A DNA stretch of 5,885 nt from Chloroflexota bacterium (GTDB lineage: Bacteria > Chloroflexota > Dehalococcoidia > Lucifugimonadales > Australimonadaceae): positions 2,860-8,744 of the forward strand of contig JAPPFU010000099.1 of the NCBI GenBank assembly GCA_028875085.1. The letters run 5' to 3'. How positions within the stretch are numbered: position 1 is the first letter of the stretch; every line of letters starts with the position of its first letter. A model generated the notes under the pieces. That model did not search any database and was not told the origin of the DNA. It saw only the letters and a program-made list of their open reading frames with translations. Shown here one piece after another: positions 1 to 5,885 of this stretch. The translations under genes were made by a program, and so were the position numbers.

Positions 1-390
1 CTCGTGCACGGCGAGTTGTCGCCCGGGGGCGGCTTTCAGGCGGGGGCGATCCTGGCCGCGGGCCTCATCCTGTCATGGCTCGCAGTAGGGCGAGACGGCG
101 AGAGCAGCGTCTTTTCGCGGCGCACGCTTATCGCGGTTACCGTGCTCGGCATGGTGCTGTACGCGGGGACGGGCATCTTGGCGATGATCTTCGGGAGCGA
201 CTACCTCGACTACGGGGCTATCCCGCTGGAGTGGCTGGACTACGCCTTGCCTGGCGAGTTGACACGGCGGCAGATGGGCGTGTTCGGCATCGAGATCGGC
301 GTTACGCTGGCGGTGTTCGGGACGCTGTCGCTGGCCGCCGACTACCTGACGGCGCCTCGCGGAAGCGATGAAGAGGGGGAGGAGGCGTAG
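1..390 (+). CDS. mrpB: Mrp/Mnh Na+/H+ antiporter subunit B, 5'-truncated
   Basis: Small membrane subunit of the multisubunit monovalent cation:proton antiporter. The frame is open from base 1, so the gene begins outside the window; the GTG at 4 is an internal Val codon. 129 residues are visible; MrpB proteins are usually about 140 residues or more, so roughly one N-terminal helix is missing. The diagnostic MnhB motif is at window residues 3-16 (HGELSPGGGFQAGA), running into a membrane helix (about 12-29). Further helices lie at about 41-64 and 91-113, the last carrying the subunit's typical MGVFGIEIGVT segment. The tail is acidic (SDEEGEEA), and its Glu/Gly codons form the Shine-Dalgarno sequence of the next gene. 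It stops one base before the mrpC start. Family assignment is firm from the PGGGFQ motif and from the order B-C-D. Whether it also carries an upstream DUF4040-type domain, as in some related clusters, cannot be seen. Confidence 0.9.
   Translation, partial: LVHGELSPGGGFQAGAILAAGLILSWLAVGRDGESSVFSRRTLIAVTVLGMVLYAGTGILAMIFGSDYLDYGAIPLEWLDYALPGELTRRQMGVFGIEIGVTLAVFGTLSLAADYLTAPRGSDEEGEEA
378..385 (+). promoter_or_regulatory. Strong Shine-Dalgarno deciding the mrpC start
   Basis: GGAGGAGG ends 6 bases before GTG 392, ideal spacing for that start. It lies inside the last codons of mrpB. The alternative in-frame ATG at 368 has only GGAAG two bases upstream and would add a basic MKRGRRRS leader that MrpC proteins do not usually have. 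GTG 392 is therefore preferred. Confidence 0.75.
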
Positions 391-391
391 C

Positions 392-760
392 GTGGAGGAG
401 GTAGCCGCCCGCTTCCCGTTCTGGATGATCGGCGCGCTGCTCGGTGTGGGCGTATGGGGGATGCTGGGCAAGCGCAGCCTGGTGAAGAAGCTGATCGGCC
501 TGAACATCTTCCAGTCGGCCATCATCCTGTTCTTCATCATCGGCTCGATGCATGAGGGCGCCACCGTGCCCATCCTGTGGCACGGGCAGCACAACCCGAA
601 CGCGGAGGACTTCGTGAATCCGCTGCCGCACGTGCTGATGCTGACGGCGATCGTGGTGAGCGTGGCGGTTACGGCGGTGGCGCTGGCGTTCATGGTGCGC
701 CTGCACCGCGAGTTCGGCGATCTGGACGAAGAGCGCATCCTCGACGAGCTGCGGCGGTAG
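392..760 (+). CDS. mrpC: Mrp/Mnh Na+/H+ antiporter subunit C (NuoK-like)
   Basis: Small integral membrane subunit homologous to NuoK of complex I; in the Mrp complex it sits between the B/E/F/G part and the large D subunit. With the GTG start it is 122 residues, close to the family's usual length of about 110-125. Three membrane helices are visible: about 10-26, 34-51 and 80-102. Family signatures are GKRSLVKKLIGLNIFQSAI (helix 2 entry) and NPLPHVLMLTAIVVSVAVTA (residues 76-95), the equivalent of the NPLPQALVLTAIVI segment of MrpC/NuoK. The helix 2-3 loop carries WHGQHNPNAED, somewhat longer than in the shortest MrpC proteins. The C-terminal tail is charged (EFGDLDEERILDELRR) and probably cytoplasmic. 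The gene begins one base after the mrpB stop and ends five bases before mrpD, so coupling is likely. The only real uncertainty is the start (ATG 368 would give 130 residues). Confidence 0.92.
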   Translation: MEEVAARFPFWMIGALLGVGVWGMLGKRSLVKKLIGLNIFQSAIILFFIIGSMHEGATVPILWHGQHNPNAEDFVNPLPHVLMLTAIVVSVAVTAVALAFMVRLHREFGDLDEERILDELRR

Positions 761-765
761 CGCGC

Positions 766-2268
766 GTGGAGCAGCTGCCCATCCTCATCCCCCTGCCCTT
801 GCTGGCTGCGTCGCTGGTGGTTCCGCTCGCCGGACTGTGGGCGCCGCGCGCCGTCTTCCCGATAAGCGTTGCGGCGGTTGCGCTCTCGGCGGCTATGTCG
901 GCGCTGGCGCTGGCGGAGGTTGTCGCCGGGGGCGAGGCGCTGCGCTACACGCTGGGCGGTTGGGCGCCGCCGATAGGCATCGAGTACGTCGTCGATCACG
1001 TGGCGGCGTTCGTGACGGCGGTGATAACGGGCGTGGCGCTGCTGGTCGTCGTGGCCGCGCGGCGTGCGGCGGCGCGGGAGGCGGCGGGGCGGCGGGGCCT
1101 CTTCTACGCACTGGTGCTCCTGCTGCTGGCCGGGCTGACGGGCATGGTGGTAACGGGCGACCTGTTCAACGTGTTCGTCTTCATGGAGATATCGTCGCTG
1201 GCGGCCTATGCGTTGGTGTTCAGAGGCGGGCGCGCGGGGATGCTGGCCGCCTACCGCTACCTGATTCTGGGCACGGTTGGCGGCTCCTTCTACTTGCTGG
1301 GGGTGGCGTTCCTCTACTTCACGACGGGAACGCTGAACATGACGGATATGGCGCGGCTGCTGGGGGAGGCGGAGCCGAACATCAGCGTCGCGGCGGGCGC
1401 GGCGTTCATCTTCGCAGGACTGGGGATGAAGATGGCGCTCGTGCCGCTGCATCTGTGGCTGCCGGACGCCTACACGTTCGCGCCGTCGTCGGTGAACTCG
1501 CTCATCGCGCCCATTATGACCAAGGTGGGCGCCTACGTGATGGTGCGGATGTTCATCAGCGTGTTCCCGGAGGGCTACCTGGCCGACGAGGTTCCGGTGT
1601 CGCAGGCGCTGATCGCGCTGGGGCTGGCGGGTTCGGTCTACGGCGCCTACGCGGCGATGGGACAACGCGACCTGCGCCGCATGCTGGCCTATAGCAGCGT
1701 GAGCCAGTTGGGGCTGCTGGCGGTGGGCATCGGCATAGCGACGCCGTTGGGACTAGCGGCGGCGCTGCTGCACGTGATGAACCACGCGCTGATGAAGGGG
1801 GCGCTCTTCCTCACGGCGATGAGCATGCGGATGGGGGCGGGCGTGAGCGACGTACGGATGCTGGCGGGGCTGGGGCGGCGGATGCCGGCGACGAGCGCCG
1901 TGTTCGCGGTCGGGGCGGTGGCGATGGTGGGCATACCGCCGACGGCGGGATTCTTCAGCAAGTGGTACCTGTCCATCGCGGCCATCGACGAGGGGTTGTG
2001 GTTCGTGCTGGCGGTGGTGCTGGCGTCGAGTCTGTTGTCGGCGGTCTACCTGTTCCGCGTCATCGAGCGCCTCTATCTGGCGCCTGCGCCCGCCATCGCC
2101 GGGGGCGCGGACGACGCGCCCAACGCCGCCGCGCCCGCGCAGGACGCTCCGGCGCGCGAATCGCCGTTGGACGTTACGCTGCCGATGGCGCTGCTGGCCC
2201 TGGCCACTATCGTGCTGGGCGTGCTGAACGTGGTGGTGATGGAGCGGGTGCTGGAGCCGGGGCTGTGA
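766..2268 (+). CDS. mrpD: Mrp/Mnh Na+/H+ antiporter subunit D (antiporter module 1)
   Basis: Large proton-conducting subunit, homologous to NuoM/NuoN of complex I, expected to carry the H+ (or cation) path of the antiporter. 500 residues with about 14 predicted membrane helices, the normal MrpD size. Key family residues are all present: Glu141 in helix 5 (NVFVFMEISSLAAY), Lys222 in helix 7 (GMKMALVPLHLWLPDAY), Lys253 in helix 8 (MTKVGAYVM), His336/His340/Lys344 in helix 11 (HVMNHALMK), and Lys399 in helix 12 (GFFSKWY). DLRRMLAYSSVSQLG (302-316) is the conserved stretch leading into helix 10. The loop at about 438-467 before the last helix is Ala/Pro/Asp-rich and low in complexity. GTG 766 is chosen because it gives the standard N-terminus (EQLPILIPLPLL) five bases after the mrpC stop; its Shine-Dalgarno is weak, suggesting reinitiation from mrpC. 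The same frame stays open upstream to 577, but that part overlaps mrpC and is not membrane-like. Confidence 0.94.
   Translation: MEQLPILIPLPLLAASLVVPLAGLWAPRAVFPISVAAVALSAAMSALALAEVVAGGEALRYTLGGWAPPIGIEYVVDHVAAFVTAVITGVALLVVVAARRAAAREAAGRRGLFYALVLLLLAGLTGMVVTGDLFNVFVFMEISSLAAYALVFRGGRAGMLAAYRYLILGTVGGSFYLLGVAFLYFTTGTLNMTDMARLLGEAEPNISVAAGAAFIFAGLGMKMALVPLHLWLPDAYTFAPSSVNSLIAPIMTKVGAYVMVRMFISVFPEGYLADEVPVSQALIALGLAGSVYGAYAAMGQRDLRRMLAYSSVSQLGLLAVGIGIATPLGLAAALLHVMNHALMKGALFLTAMSMRMGAGVSDVRMLAGLGRRMPATSAVFAVGAVAMVGIPPTAGFFSKWYLSIAAIDEGLWFVLAVVLASSLLSAVYLFRVIERLYLAPAPAIAGGADDAPNAAAPAQDAPARESPLDVTLPMALLALATIVLGVLNVVVMERVLEPGL
2253..2256 (+). promoter_or_regulatory. Shine-Dalgarno for the GTG start at 2265
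   Basis: GGAG lies 8 bases before GTG 2265, whose last two bases plus the next two form the overlap GTGA with the mrpD stop. A better-looking AGGAGAG (2270-2276) sits just inside the new gene, but no ATG, GTG or TTG in frame follows it at usable distance, so GTG 2265 is kept as the start. Confidence 0.5.
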
Positions 2269-3785
2269 CAGGAGAGAGCGTAAGTTCGCCGCTGCCCTTC
2301 GTAGCGGTGCTGGTTCCGCTAGCCGCCGCGGCAGCCGCACCGGTGCTGGGGCGGTGGCCGAACGCGCGCGAGGCGGCGTCGATTGCGGCGGCGCTGGCGA
2401 CGTTTGGGTTCGTGGCCGCGCTGCTGCCTGGCGCGTCGGATGGGAAGGCGGCGACGGTTTCGCTGTTGGAGTTGTCGCCGGGGATCGAGGTGGCGCTGCG
2501 CGCGGACGCGGCAGGGATGCTGTTCGCGCTGCTGGCGTCCTTCCTGTGGGTGCTGGCCGCCGTCTACTCCATCGGCTACATGCGCGGGCTGGAGGAGCGG
2601 AAGCAGACCCGCTTCTACGCCGCATTCGCGCTGAGCGTCGGCGCGGCGCTGGGGGTCGCGTTCGCCGCGAACCTGTTGACCTTCGTGCTGTTCTACGAGT
2701 TGCTGACGCTCTTCACCTATCCGTTGGTGGTGCATCGGGAGACGCCGGAGGCGGTGCGGGCGGGGAGGAAGTACCTGGCCTATACGCTCACCGGCGGCCT
2801 CGCGCTCATCGGCGCGACGGCGTGGCTGGCGATGCTGGGCGTGGACGCGTCCTTCCAAGCGGGCGGTTTCCTGGGCGAACAGCGGTGGTGGACGGACGGT
2901 CAGCTGTGGGCGTTGTTCTTCCTGCTGGCGGGGGGCGTGGGGGTGAAGGCAGCGGTGATGCCGCTGCACTCGTGGCTTCCGGCGGCGATGGTTGCGCCGA
3001 CGCCGGTGTCGGCGCTGCTGCACGCGGTGGCGGTGGTGAAGGCGGGGGTGTTCGGGATGGTGCGCGTGTTGATATTCGTGTTCGGCGCCGACTTGCTGCG
3101 CGACATGGGGGCGTGGCAAGTGATAGCCGCCGCCTCGGGCGCGACGCTCATCCTCGCCTCCTTCCTTGCGCTACGGCACGACAATCTGAAGCGGCGGCTG
3201 GCCTACTCGACCATCAGCCACCTGTCGTACATCGTGCTGGGGGTGGCGCTGCTGGGGCCTTTGGCGCTGACGGGGGCGCTGCTGCATATGGTGGGACACG
3301 GGGTGACGAAGATCACGCTCTTCTTCTGCGCGGGGGCGATCCACGTGCGGACGCACCGCGACCAGGTGAGCGGAATGGCGGGGATCGGGCGGCAGATGCC
3401 GGTGACGATGGGCGCGTTTGCGCTTGCTGCGTTGAGCATGGCGGGCATACCGCCATTCATTCTGTTCACGAGCAAGTGGTACTTAGGATGGGGAGCGGCG
3501 GAAGTAGGGCAGCAGGCGTTTCTCATCGTCTACATGGCGAGCGGGGTGTTGAGCGCGGCGTACCTGTTCCCCATCGTCATCAGGGCATTCGCGGCGCGCT
3601 CGCCGGACTTTCCGCCGTTCGGTGAGGCGGACGCACGGATGGTTGCGCCGATCGCCGTGGTGGCTTTGCTGGGGCTGGCGTGGGGGATAGCACCGGACCT
3701 GCCGTTCGGATTCTTCGAGTTGGCCTCGAGCGTTGCAGCCGACGCATTTCCATCGTCGGCGCCGGCGGCGGAGGCGGCGCCATGA
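2265..3785 (+). CDS. Proton-conducting antiporter subunit, MrpD family with NuoL/MrpA-like features (module 2)
   Basis: Second large antiporter-type subunit, 506 residues, about 14 membrane helices. Conserved charged residues: Glu145 in helix 5 (VLFYELLTLFTY), Lys228 in helix 7 (GVKAAVMPLHSWLP), Lys259 in helix 8 (AVAVVKAGVFGMVR), His341/His345/Lys349 in helix 11, Lys404 in helix 12 (FTSKWYLG). Several motifs point to the NuoL/MrpA branch rather than plain MrpD: YSIGYMRG (101-108) and HSWLPAAMVAPTPVSALLHA (235-254), close to the NuoL/MrpA pattern around AMxAPTPVSALxHA. It nevertheless lacks the long C-terminal extension of MrpA and ends soon after helix 14 with an Ala/Ser/Pro tail. It may fill MrpA's place in this complex (inference). 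It overlaps mrpD by 4 bases (GTGA) and the next gene by 4 (ATGA). Sure of the family, less sure of the exact subunit name; databases may label it subunit D, or NuoL/NuoM-like. Confidence 0.9.
   Translation: MTGESVSSPLPFVAVLVPLAAAAAAPVLGRWPNAREAASIAAALATFGFVAALLPGASDGKAATVSLLELSPGIEVALRADAAGMLFALLASFLWVLAAVYSIGYMRGLEERKQTRFYAAFALSVGAALGVAFAANLLTFVLFYELLTLFTYPLVVHRETPEAVRAGRKYLAYTLTGGLALIGATAWLAMLGVDASFQAGGFLGEQRWWTDGQLWALFFLLAGGVGVKAAVMPLHSWLPAAMVAPTPVSALLHAVAVVKAGVFGMVRVLIFVFGADLLRDMGAWQVIAAASGATLILASFLALRHDNLKRRLAYSTISHLSYIVLGVALLGPLALTGALLHMVGHGVTKITLFFCAGAIHVRTHRDQVSGMAGIGRQMPVTMGAFALAALSMAGIPPFILFTSKWYLGWGAAEVGQQAFLIVYMASGVLSAAYLFPIVIRAFAARSPDFPPFGEADARMVAPIAVVALLGLAWGIAPDLPFGFFELASSVAADAFPSSAPAAEAAP
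3770..3774 (+). promoter_or_regulatory. Shine-Dalgarno for the small membrane protein
   Basis: GGAGG ends 7 bases before ATG 3782, supporting this start over the open frame that continues upstream to 3680 inside the previous gene. Confidence 0.6.
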
Positions 3786-4045
3786 GGATCGACCGCGGCC
3801 TCGTTCTGGGAATCGTGGGCGGCCTGGCGCTTTCGGCCCTGGCGGATATCTTGCTGGTGGAGCACCGGGAGCGGCTGTTTGCGGGAAGCGACTTACTGCT
3901 GTTCTGGACGGGGTTCGGGTTCGTGGGCTGCGTCGGAATCGTCGTGGCGTCGAAGTGGGCTGGGCACGCGTTTCTGATGCGGCACGACGACCCGTACACA
4001 GGCGAGCGCGTGGAGGCGGAGCCGGAGGAGGGCGGGGATGGATAG
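3782..4045 (+). CDS. Small two-helix membrane protein of unknown function within the antiporter operon
   Basis: 87 residues. I do not recognise a named family. Visible: a short basic N-terminus (MRIDRG), helix 1 at about 6-25, a charged linker (EHRERLFAGSD, 27-37), helix 2 at about 38-57 with the aromatic/Gly pattern FWTGFGFVGCVGIVVASKWAG, then a charged tail (LMRHDDPYTGERVEAEPEEGGDG) that is likely cytoplasmic. From memory, small proteins with a similar FGFVGC...AKxxG...D-Y layout occur between MrpD-like genes in comparable clusters of some Proteobacteria, which would make it a conserved accessory subunit; this is recollection, not a search result. It is too short and too different to be an intact MrpE, and it lacks obvious MrpF or MrpG motifs, although MrpF/MrpG are of similar small size. 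ATG 3782 overlaps the previous stop by 4 bases (ATGA), and the gene overlaps the next by 8 bases. The tight overlap on both sides and a good ribosome site argue that it is a real, co-translated gene. Confidence 0.85.
   Translation: MRIDRGLVLGIVGGLALSALADILLVEHRERLFAGSDLLLFWTGFGFVGCVGIVVASKWAGHAFLMRHDDPYTGERVEAEPEEGGDG
4024..4031 (+). promoter_or_regulatory. Strong Shine-Dalgarno for the third antiporter subunit
   Basis: GGAGGAGG ends 6 bases before ATG 4038. It is formed by the Pro-Glu-Glu-Gly codons near the end of the small membrane protein, as the mrpC site is formed by the end of mrpB. Confidence 0.7.
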
Positions 4046-5738
4046 CCTGCCTCCGGTCGTCATCATGCTGGTCGGAGCACTGCTAGTGGCGCTGACGCCC
4101 ACGGGCATCGTCCGCAAGGCCATCGGGGTGGGGACGCCGTTGGTCGTCCTCGCCCAACTGGCGTTCGCGCTGGACGCAGGCGACTCGCTGCGGTTCAGCT
4201 GGCTATCGATGGAACTAGAGCCGCTGCGGGCCGACAAACTGAGCTTGATGTTCGGATACGTGTTCGCCATTGCGTCGGCGTTGGGCGGGATATACGCGTG
4301 GCATCTGGAGGATCGGCTACAGCAGGCGGCGGCGTTGAGTTACGCGGGGGCGTCGTTAGGGGTGGTGTTCGCGGGGGATCTGCTGACCTTGGTGGTGTTC
4401 TGGGAGGTGATGGCGATTGCGGCGGCCTACCTTGTGTGGGCCGGAGGGTTTCCGGGATCGAGGGCAGCGGGGTTGCGCTACCTCTACGTGCACCTGGTGG
4501 GGGGAAGCGCGCTGCTGGCCGGAGTGTTGTGGCACTTGGGCACGGGCGGCTCGCTAGACTTCACCCTGTTCGAGGGATCGATCGCCGGTTGGCTGGTGCT
4601 GGGGGCGTTCGCCATCAACGCAGCGGTGGTTCCACTGCACGCGTGGCTGTCGGACGCCTACCCCGAGGCGGGAGTGGCGGGCAGCGTGTTCCTGAGCGCA
4701 TTCACGACCAAGGCGGCTGTGTACGTTCTGGCGCGAGGGTTCGCAGGATGGGAGATTCTCATCGTGCTGGGCGTGATCATGGCGCTGTACGGGGTCGTGT
4801 TTGCGGTGTTGGAGAACGACATCCGCAGACTTCTTGCGTACCACATCATCAGCCAGGTGGGCTATATGGTCGCCGGGGTGGGGATTGGGACGGAGATAGC
4901 GATCAACGGAGCGGCGGCCCACGCCTTCGCTCACGTGATCTACAAGGGCTTGCTGTTCATGGGGGCGGGGGCGGCAATCTACGCCACCGGGCGACGGACG
5001 CTGACGTCGCTCGGGGGCATCGGGGATCGGATGCGGATGGTGGCGGCGCTGTACATGGTGGGCGCGTTTGCGATTTCGGCGTTTCCGCTGTTCAGCGGGT
5101 TCGTGTCGAAGTCGCTGGTGGTGTATGCGGCGGAGAAGGAGCACATCTACTGGGCGGTGGCGCTGCTCTACCTTGCCTCGGTCGGCACCTTTCTGCACAC
5201 GGGGCTGAAGCTGCCGTACTTCACGTGGTTCGGCCGGCGGCGGGACGATATCCATGTGGGGCGGACGCCTCGGAGCATGCTCGTAGCGATGTCCTTGGCT
5301 GCGGCGCTGTGCATCGGCATCGGCGTGTATCCGGCGGCGCTGTACGACCTGCTGCCGTTCCCGAACACCTACGAGCCTTACACCGCCGACCACGTGGTGC
5401 GGACGCTACAGATGCTGGGGTTCACGGCGCTGGGCTTCTGGCTGCTGCGCGAGCGGCTGGGGGGGGAGGCGACGGTGACGCTCGACGCCGATTGGCTGTA
5501 CCGCAAGGCGGCGGCGCCGGTGCGCGTGCTGTTGCAGGAGCCGTTGGAGCGGGCGCTGTCGGCGGCGGAGCGCGTGAGCAACGCCGCGGCGAAGCACGCA
5601 GGGCGCTTAGCCGTCAGTCCCGATGAGGCGCTGTCGGGCGTGTCGATTGCGCGGCTCGGCAGGCCGCCGCTGGCGGTGGCCATCGGCGCGGTGCTGTTGA
5701 CCTTCGGCGTGGTGCTGGTGCTAGCGCTGGCGCGGTGA
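4038..5738 (+). CDS. MrpD/NuoN-like antiporter subunit, long form with C-terminal extension (module 3)
   Basis: Third large proton-conducting subunit, 566 residues, longer than its two neighbours by about 60. Helix 5 Glu123 (VVFWEVMAIAAAYLVW), helix 8 Lys225 (SAFTTKAAVYVLAR), helix 11 His295/His299/Lys303 (HAFAHVIYK) and helix 12 Lys358 (FSGFVSKSL) are conserved, as is ENDIRRLLAYHIISQVGYM (259-277). The helix 7 Lys is replaced by Asn194 (FAINAAVVPLHAWLSDAYPEA). After the loop LKLPYFTWFGRRRDD (390-404) and a helix at about 412-432 comes LLPFPNTYEPYTADHVV, a helix at about 455-472, then TLDADWLYRKAAAPVRVLL and an Ala/Glu/Arg-rich probably amphipathic segment (about 485-535), and a last membrane helix at 543-565. 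The extension recalls the NuoL lateral helix plus anchor (inference). ATG 4038 overlaps the previous gene by 8 bases and has a strong ribosome site. Likely annotated elsewhere as antiporter subunit D. Confidence 0.92.
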   Translation: MDSLPPVVIMLVGALLVALTPTGIVRKAIGVGTPLVVLAQLAFALDAGDSLRFSWLSMELEPLRADKLSLMFGYVFAIASALGGIYAWHLEDRLQQAAALSYAGASLGVVFAGDLLTLVVFWEVMAIAAAYLVWAGGFPGSRAAGLRYLYVHLVGGSALLAGVLWHLGTGGSLDFTLFEGSIAGWLVLGAFAINAAVVPLHAWLSDAYPEAGVAGSVFLSAFTTKAAVYVLARGFAGWEILIVLGVIMALYGVVFAVLENDIRRLLAYHIISQVGYMVAGVGIGTEIAINGAAAHAFAHVIYKGLLFMGAGAAIYATGRRTLTSLGGIGDRMRMVAALYMVGAFAISAFPLFSGFVSKSLVVYAAEKEHIYWAVALLYLASVGTFLHTGLKLPYFTWFGRRRDDIHVGRTPRSMLVAMSLAAALCIGIGVYPAALYDLLPFPNTYEPYTADHVVRTLQMLGFTALGFWLLRERLGGEATVTLDADWLYRKAAAPVRVLLQEPLERALSAAERVSNAAAKHAGRLAVSPDEALSGVSIARLGRPPLAVAIGAVLLTFGVVLVLALAR

Positions 5739-5790
5739 GGGGGAGGCGGCCGCAGCCTACCCCTTCCCAGGAAGGAGTGTTGCGTAACTA

Positions 5791-5885
5791 CCCCCCCCCC
5801 CGGGGGGGGGGGGCGCCGGGGGGTGGGGGGGGCCCCCCCGCCCCCCGCGGGGGGGGGGGGGGGCCCGGGGGGGGCCGCCCGGGGG
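5791..5885. other. G/C homopolymer tail, probable sequencing or assembly artefact
   Basis: In these 95 bases there is no A and only one T (5824). The rest is long runs of C and G, starting with 11 C (5791-5801) directly followed by 12 G (5802-5813). The preceding sequence, including the bases just before (GCGTAACTA), is of normal composition, so the change is abrupt. Self-complementary runs at a sequence end are typical of poly-G read artefacts or a collapsed contig end. A natural extreme G/C tract cannot be excluded from sequence alone. Confidence 0.75.

Noticed and set aside
368..391. ATG 368 as the start of mrpC
   Set aside because: Poor ribosome site spacing and an atypical basic leader; GTG 392 has an ideal GGAGGAGG at 6 bases.
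577..765. Upstream extension of the mrpD frame
   Set aside because: Lies entirely within mrpC and translates to Arg/Gly/Ala-rich non-membrane sequence; family N-terminus begins at GTG 766.
73..1665. 530-residue open frame on the minus strand, antisense to mrpB, mrpC and mrpD
   Set aside because: Its product is rich in Arg, His and Gln with no domain pattern, the usual by-product of G+C-rich coding sequence on the other strand; the plus-strand frames encode clear membrane subunits.
1763..3300. Repeated short sequences such as gcgctgctgcac and gggcataccgcc in modules 1 and 2
   Set aside because: They encode conserved family motifs (ALLH, GIPP) in homologous subunits; they are shared ancestry and codon bias, not a separate repeat element.
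2354..3625. 423-residue plus-strand frame inside module 2
   Set aside because: Shifted frame of the real gene, Gly/Arg-rich, with no membrane helices or motifs.
5762..5775. CCTTCC-CA-GGAAGG inverted repeat after the last gene, as a possible terminator
   Set aside because: Only 5-6 base pairs with a loop of 2-4 bases and no T tract after it; the following sequence becomes the G/C artefact, so a terminator cannot be supported.
5772..5790. AAGGAG followed by a TTG at 5780, as the start of a further gene
   Set aside because: Spacing of about 2 bases is too short and the frame runs straight into the unreliable G/C tract.
5796..5813. C-run/G-run hairpin as a natural terminator or G-quadruplex region
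   Set aside because: Near absence of A and T over 95 bases at the very end of the sequence points to artefact rather than a biological structure.

Overview
The window is one compact, single-strand (+) operon fragment from a G+C-rich bacterium. It encodes membrane subunits of a multisubunit Mrp/Mnh-type monovalent cation:proton antiporter, or a related complex-I-like ion-translocating arm. G+C is roughly two thirds by eye. GTG is a frequent start codon, and ATA (Ile) and GGG (Gly) codons are used freely despite the G+C content. This fits several environmental high-G+C phyla. Chloroflexota is my guess, but nothing in the window settles the taxon.

Layout: a 5'-truncated MrpB (1-390), MrpC (392-760), a canonical MrpD (766-2268), a second antiporter subunit with NuoL/MrpA-like motifs (2265-3785), a small two-helix membrane protein of unknown role (3782-4045), and a third, longer MrpD/NuoN-like subunit with an extra C-terminal amphipathic stretch plus a final membrane helix (4038-5738). 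Gaps are 1 and 5 bases, then overlaps of 4, 4 and 8 bases, so the genes are almost certainly co-transcribed and translationally coupled. No promoter is visible. The real start of the operon, and probably mrpE/F/G and the rest of mrpB, lie upstream of the window.

How the genes work together: MrpC is NuoK-like. The three large subunits belong to the same proton-conducting family as NuoL, NuoM and NuoN, and each keeps the family's buried Glu (helix 5) and Lys residues, with one Lys-to-Asn exception in the third. MrpB is an essential small partner in Mrp antiporters. The expected activity is exchange of cytoplasmic Na+ (or another monovalent cation) for external H+. Three separate antiporter modules and no visible full-length MrpA (large N-terminal antiporter domain plus C-terminal tail) set this apart from the classical seven-gene mrpABCDEFG operon.

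The last stretch (5739-5790) is short non-coding sequence. The final 95 bases (5791-5885) are almost pure G and C homopolymer runs and look like a sequencing or assembly artefact at a contig end. I see no RNA gene, mobile element or CRISPR array. I do not see a clearly undescribed system. The most unusual points are the small unknown membrane protein, the three-module architecture and the substitution in the third subunit.
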